From Ignavibacteriota bacterium (GTDB lineage Bacteria; Bacteroidota; Kapaibacteriia; Palsa-1295): DNA of 7,254 bases. The stretch covers positions 349 through 7,602 of the forward strand of contig PLXB01000139.1 in assembly GCA_003151215.1 (NCBI GenBank). Direction: 5' to 3'. Made by a program: the position numbers and the translations under genes. Of the stretch, positions 6,503 to 7,254 are shown piece by piece (position 1 is the first letter of the stretch; the number at the start of each line of letters is the position of its first letter). The notes beneath the pieces are model-generated. The model was not told where the DNA came from. It worked only from the letters and a program-made list of their open reading frames with translations, and did no database searches.

Positions 6503-7254
6503 CTACAGCGCTTTTAATGCAAGTAGTTTCTCCCATTCATGGCTGATGCCTTCCTGAGCTTCGATGATGAACTCGGCTCCGAGAGCTGGATCGGTATTCT
6601 TAATGATCTCGAAGCGGTTCTCACCGTGCATGAAATCGGAAACTGGAATCGTTGCTTCTTTTGAATCGATCATGAAGCGCTCACCTTTGGCTTTCGTGGG
6701 ATTGTAATGGAATAGCGGCCAGTACCCGGATTTCACTGCACTGATCTGATGCGCTACTCCGTCGCCCATATCGTATCCATGCGCAATGCAATGACTATAG
6801 GCAATGACAAGCGACGGACCATCGAATGCTTCGGCTTCCTGAAGGATCCTCACCGTATGAAGATCATTCGCTCCGAAGGCAATTTGCGCAACGTAAGTAT
6901 TTCCGTATGAGATTGCCTGCCAGGCAAGATCTTTTTTCGCCGTTAATTTTCCGGTGATAGAAAATTTTGCACTTGCGCCGATCGGAGAAGCTTTCGAAGT
7001 CTGTCCGCCCGTATTCGAATATACTTCCGTATCAAGAACAAGAATGTTTACTTTCTCTCCTGTCGAGATCACATGATCCAATCCTCCGAATCCGATATCA
7101 TACGCCCAGCCATCGCCGCCAATGATCCAGACGCTCTTTTTGACCAGGGAATCGGCCACGGTGACGAGGTCGCGGGCTTCCGGGGTATCGATGCCGGCGA
7201 GTTTGGCTTTGAGGGCGGCTATGCGTTCGCGCTGGGCGAAGATGCCCTGCTCGG
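6503..7254 (-). CDS. nifJ: Pyruvate:ferredoxin (flavodoxin) oxidoreductase, C-terminal part (5' end beyond window)
   Basis: PFOR oxidatively decarboxylates pyruvate to acetyl-CoA and CO2 and reduces ferredoxin or flavodoxin. It is a ~1170-1200 residue single-chain enzyme in most bacteria. The last ~249 residues are visible. The thiamine-diphosphate motif runs from IIGGDGWAYDIG (fragment residues 43-54) to YSNTGGQTSKASP (from 78), followed by the conserved SHCIAHGYDM, QISAVKSGYWPLFHYNP and the C-terminus ending LLALKAL. The frame is open to the right edge. A GTG at 7159 is internal, not the start, because in-frame sequence continues upstream as EQGIFAQRERIAAL. The gene suggests an anaerobic or facultative metabolism. 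It is set apart from the his operon by a terminator. About the last hundred bases before the right edge are markedly richer in G+C than the rest. Confidence 0.95.
   Translation of the reverse strand, partial: EQGIFAQRERIAALKAKLAGIDTPEARDLVTVADSLVKKSVWIIGGDGWAYDIGFGGLDHVISTGEKVNILVLDTEVYSNTGGQTSKASPIGASAKFSITGKLTAKKDLAWQAISYGNTYVAQIAFGANDLHTVRILQEAEAFDGPSLVIAYSHCIAHGYDMGDGVAHQISAVKSGYWPLFHYNPTKAKGERFMIDSKEATIPVSDFMHGENRFEIIKNTDPALGAEFIIEAQEGISHEWEKLLALKAL

Noticed and set aside
7157..7159. GTG at 7159 as the start of a short PFOR-like gene
   Set aside because: The frame continues upstream without a stop to the window edge, and a PFOR is about 1170-1200 residues long, so this GTG is an internal valine.
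1..7254. Mobile element, CRISPR array, tRNA/rRNA, toxin-antitoxin or defence locus
   Set aside because: No transposase, direct-repeat array, cloverleaf or defence protein was seen. All long frames belong to his genes or PFOR.

Overview
The window holds a histidine biosynthesis operon, read entirely on the minus strand, together with the 3' end of an upstream pyruvate:ferredoxin oxidoreductase gene. The protein sequences look most like those of Bacteroidota or close relatives. Points in favour are the HisH N-terminus with KYNAGN, the HisA start MIEIIPAID, the long-form HisG, the fused HisB phosphatase/dehydratase with a zinc-less phosphatase loop, and the near absence of Shine-Dalgarno sequences, with AT-rich bases before the start codons instead. 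This assignment is inference from recognised sequence style, not from a database search.

Layout from right to left, which is the direction of transcription. Positions 7254-6503 encode the last ~249 residues of a PFOR (nifJ/por type), including its thiamine-diphosphate motif, followed by a clear intrinsic terminator (6494-6464). About 190 bases of gene-free DNA follow, where the his promoter should lie. Next is a 22-codon leader peptide (6273-6205) containing the run His-Ser-His-His-His, then an AU-rich hairpin, then a perfect 10-bp terminator hairpin with a GAAA loop and U-tract (6180-6146). hisG begins 17 nt after the U-tract. The genes then run hisG, hisD, hisC, hisB, hisH, hisA, hisF, and hisF is cut by the left edge. 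This is the same order as the enterobacterial operon, so hisI(E) is expected just beyond position 1.

The genes are packed tightly. Four junctions (hisG/D, hisC/B, hisB/H, hisH/A) are ATGA stop-start overlaps, hisD/hisC are 7 nt apart, and hisA/hisF are 1 nt apart with a GTG start. The window supplies nearly the whole route: HisG (PRPP + ATP), HisA (isomerase), HisH/HisF (glutamine-dependent synthase forming imidazole-glycerol phosphate and AICAR), HisB-C (dehydratase), HisC (aminotransferase), HisB-N (phosphatase) and HisD (two-step oxidation to histidine). Only the HisI/HisE steps are absent from view.

The most informative non-coding element is the attenuator. An 8-nt segment inside the leader ORF (6229-6222) can pair either with an upstream segment (protecting hairpin) or with the 5' arm of the terminator (antiterminator). 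A ribosome stalled on the His codons would mask only the upstream partner. This is a classical attenuation design, but it appears outside the proteobacterial setting where his attenuation was worked out. I see no mobile element, CRISPR array, tRNA, rRNA or defence system here.
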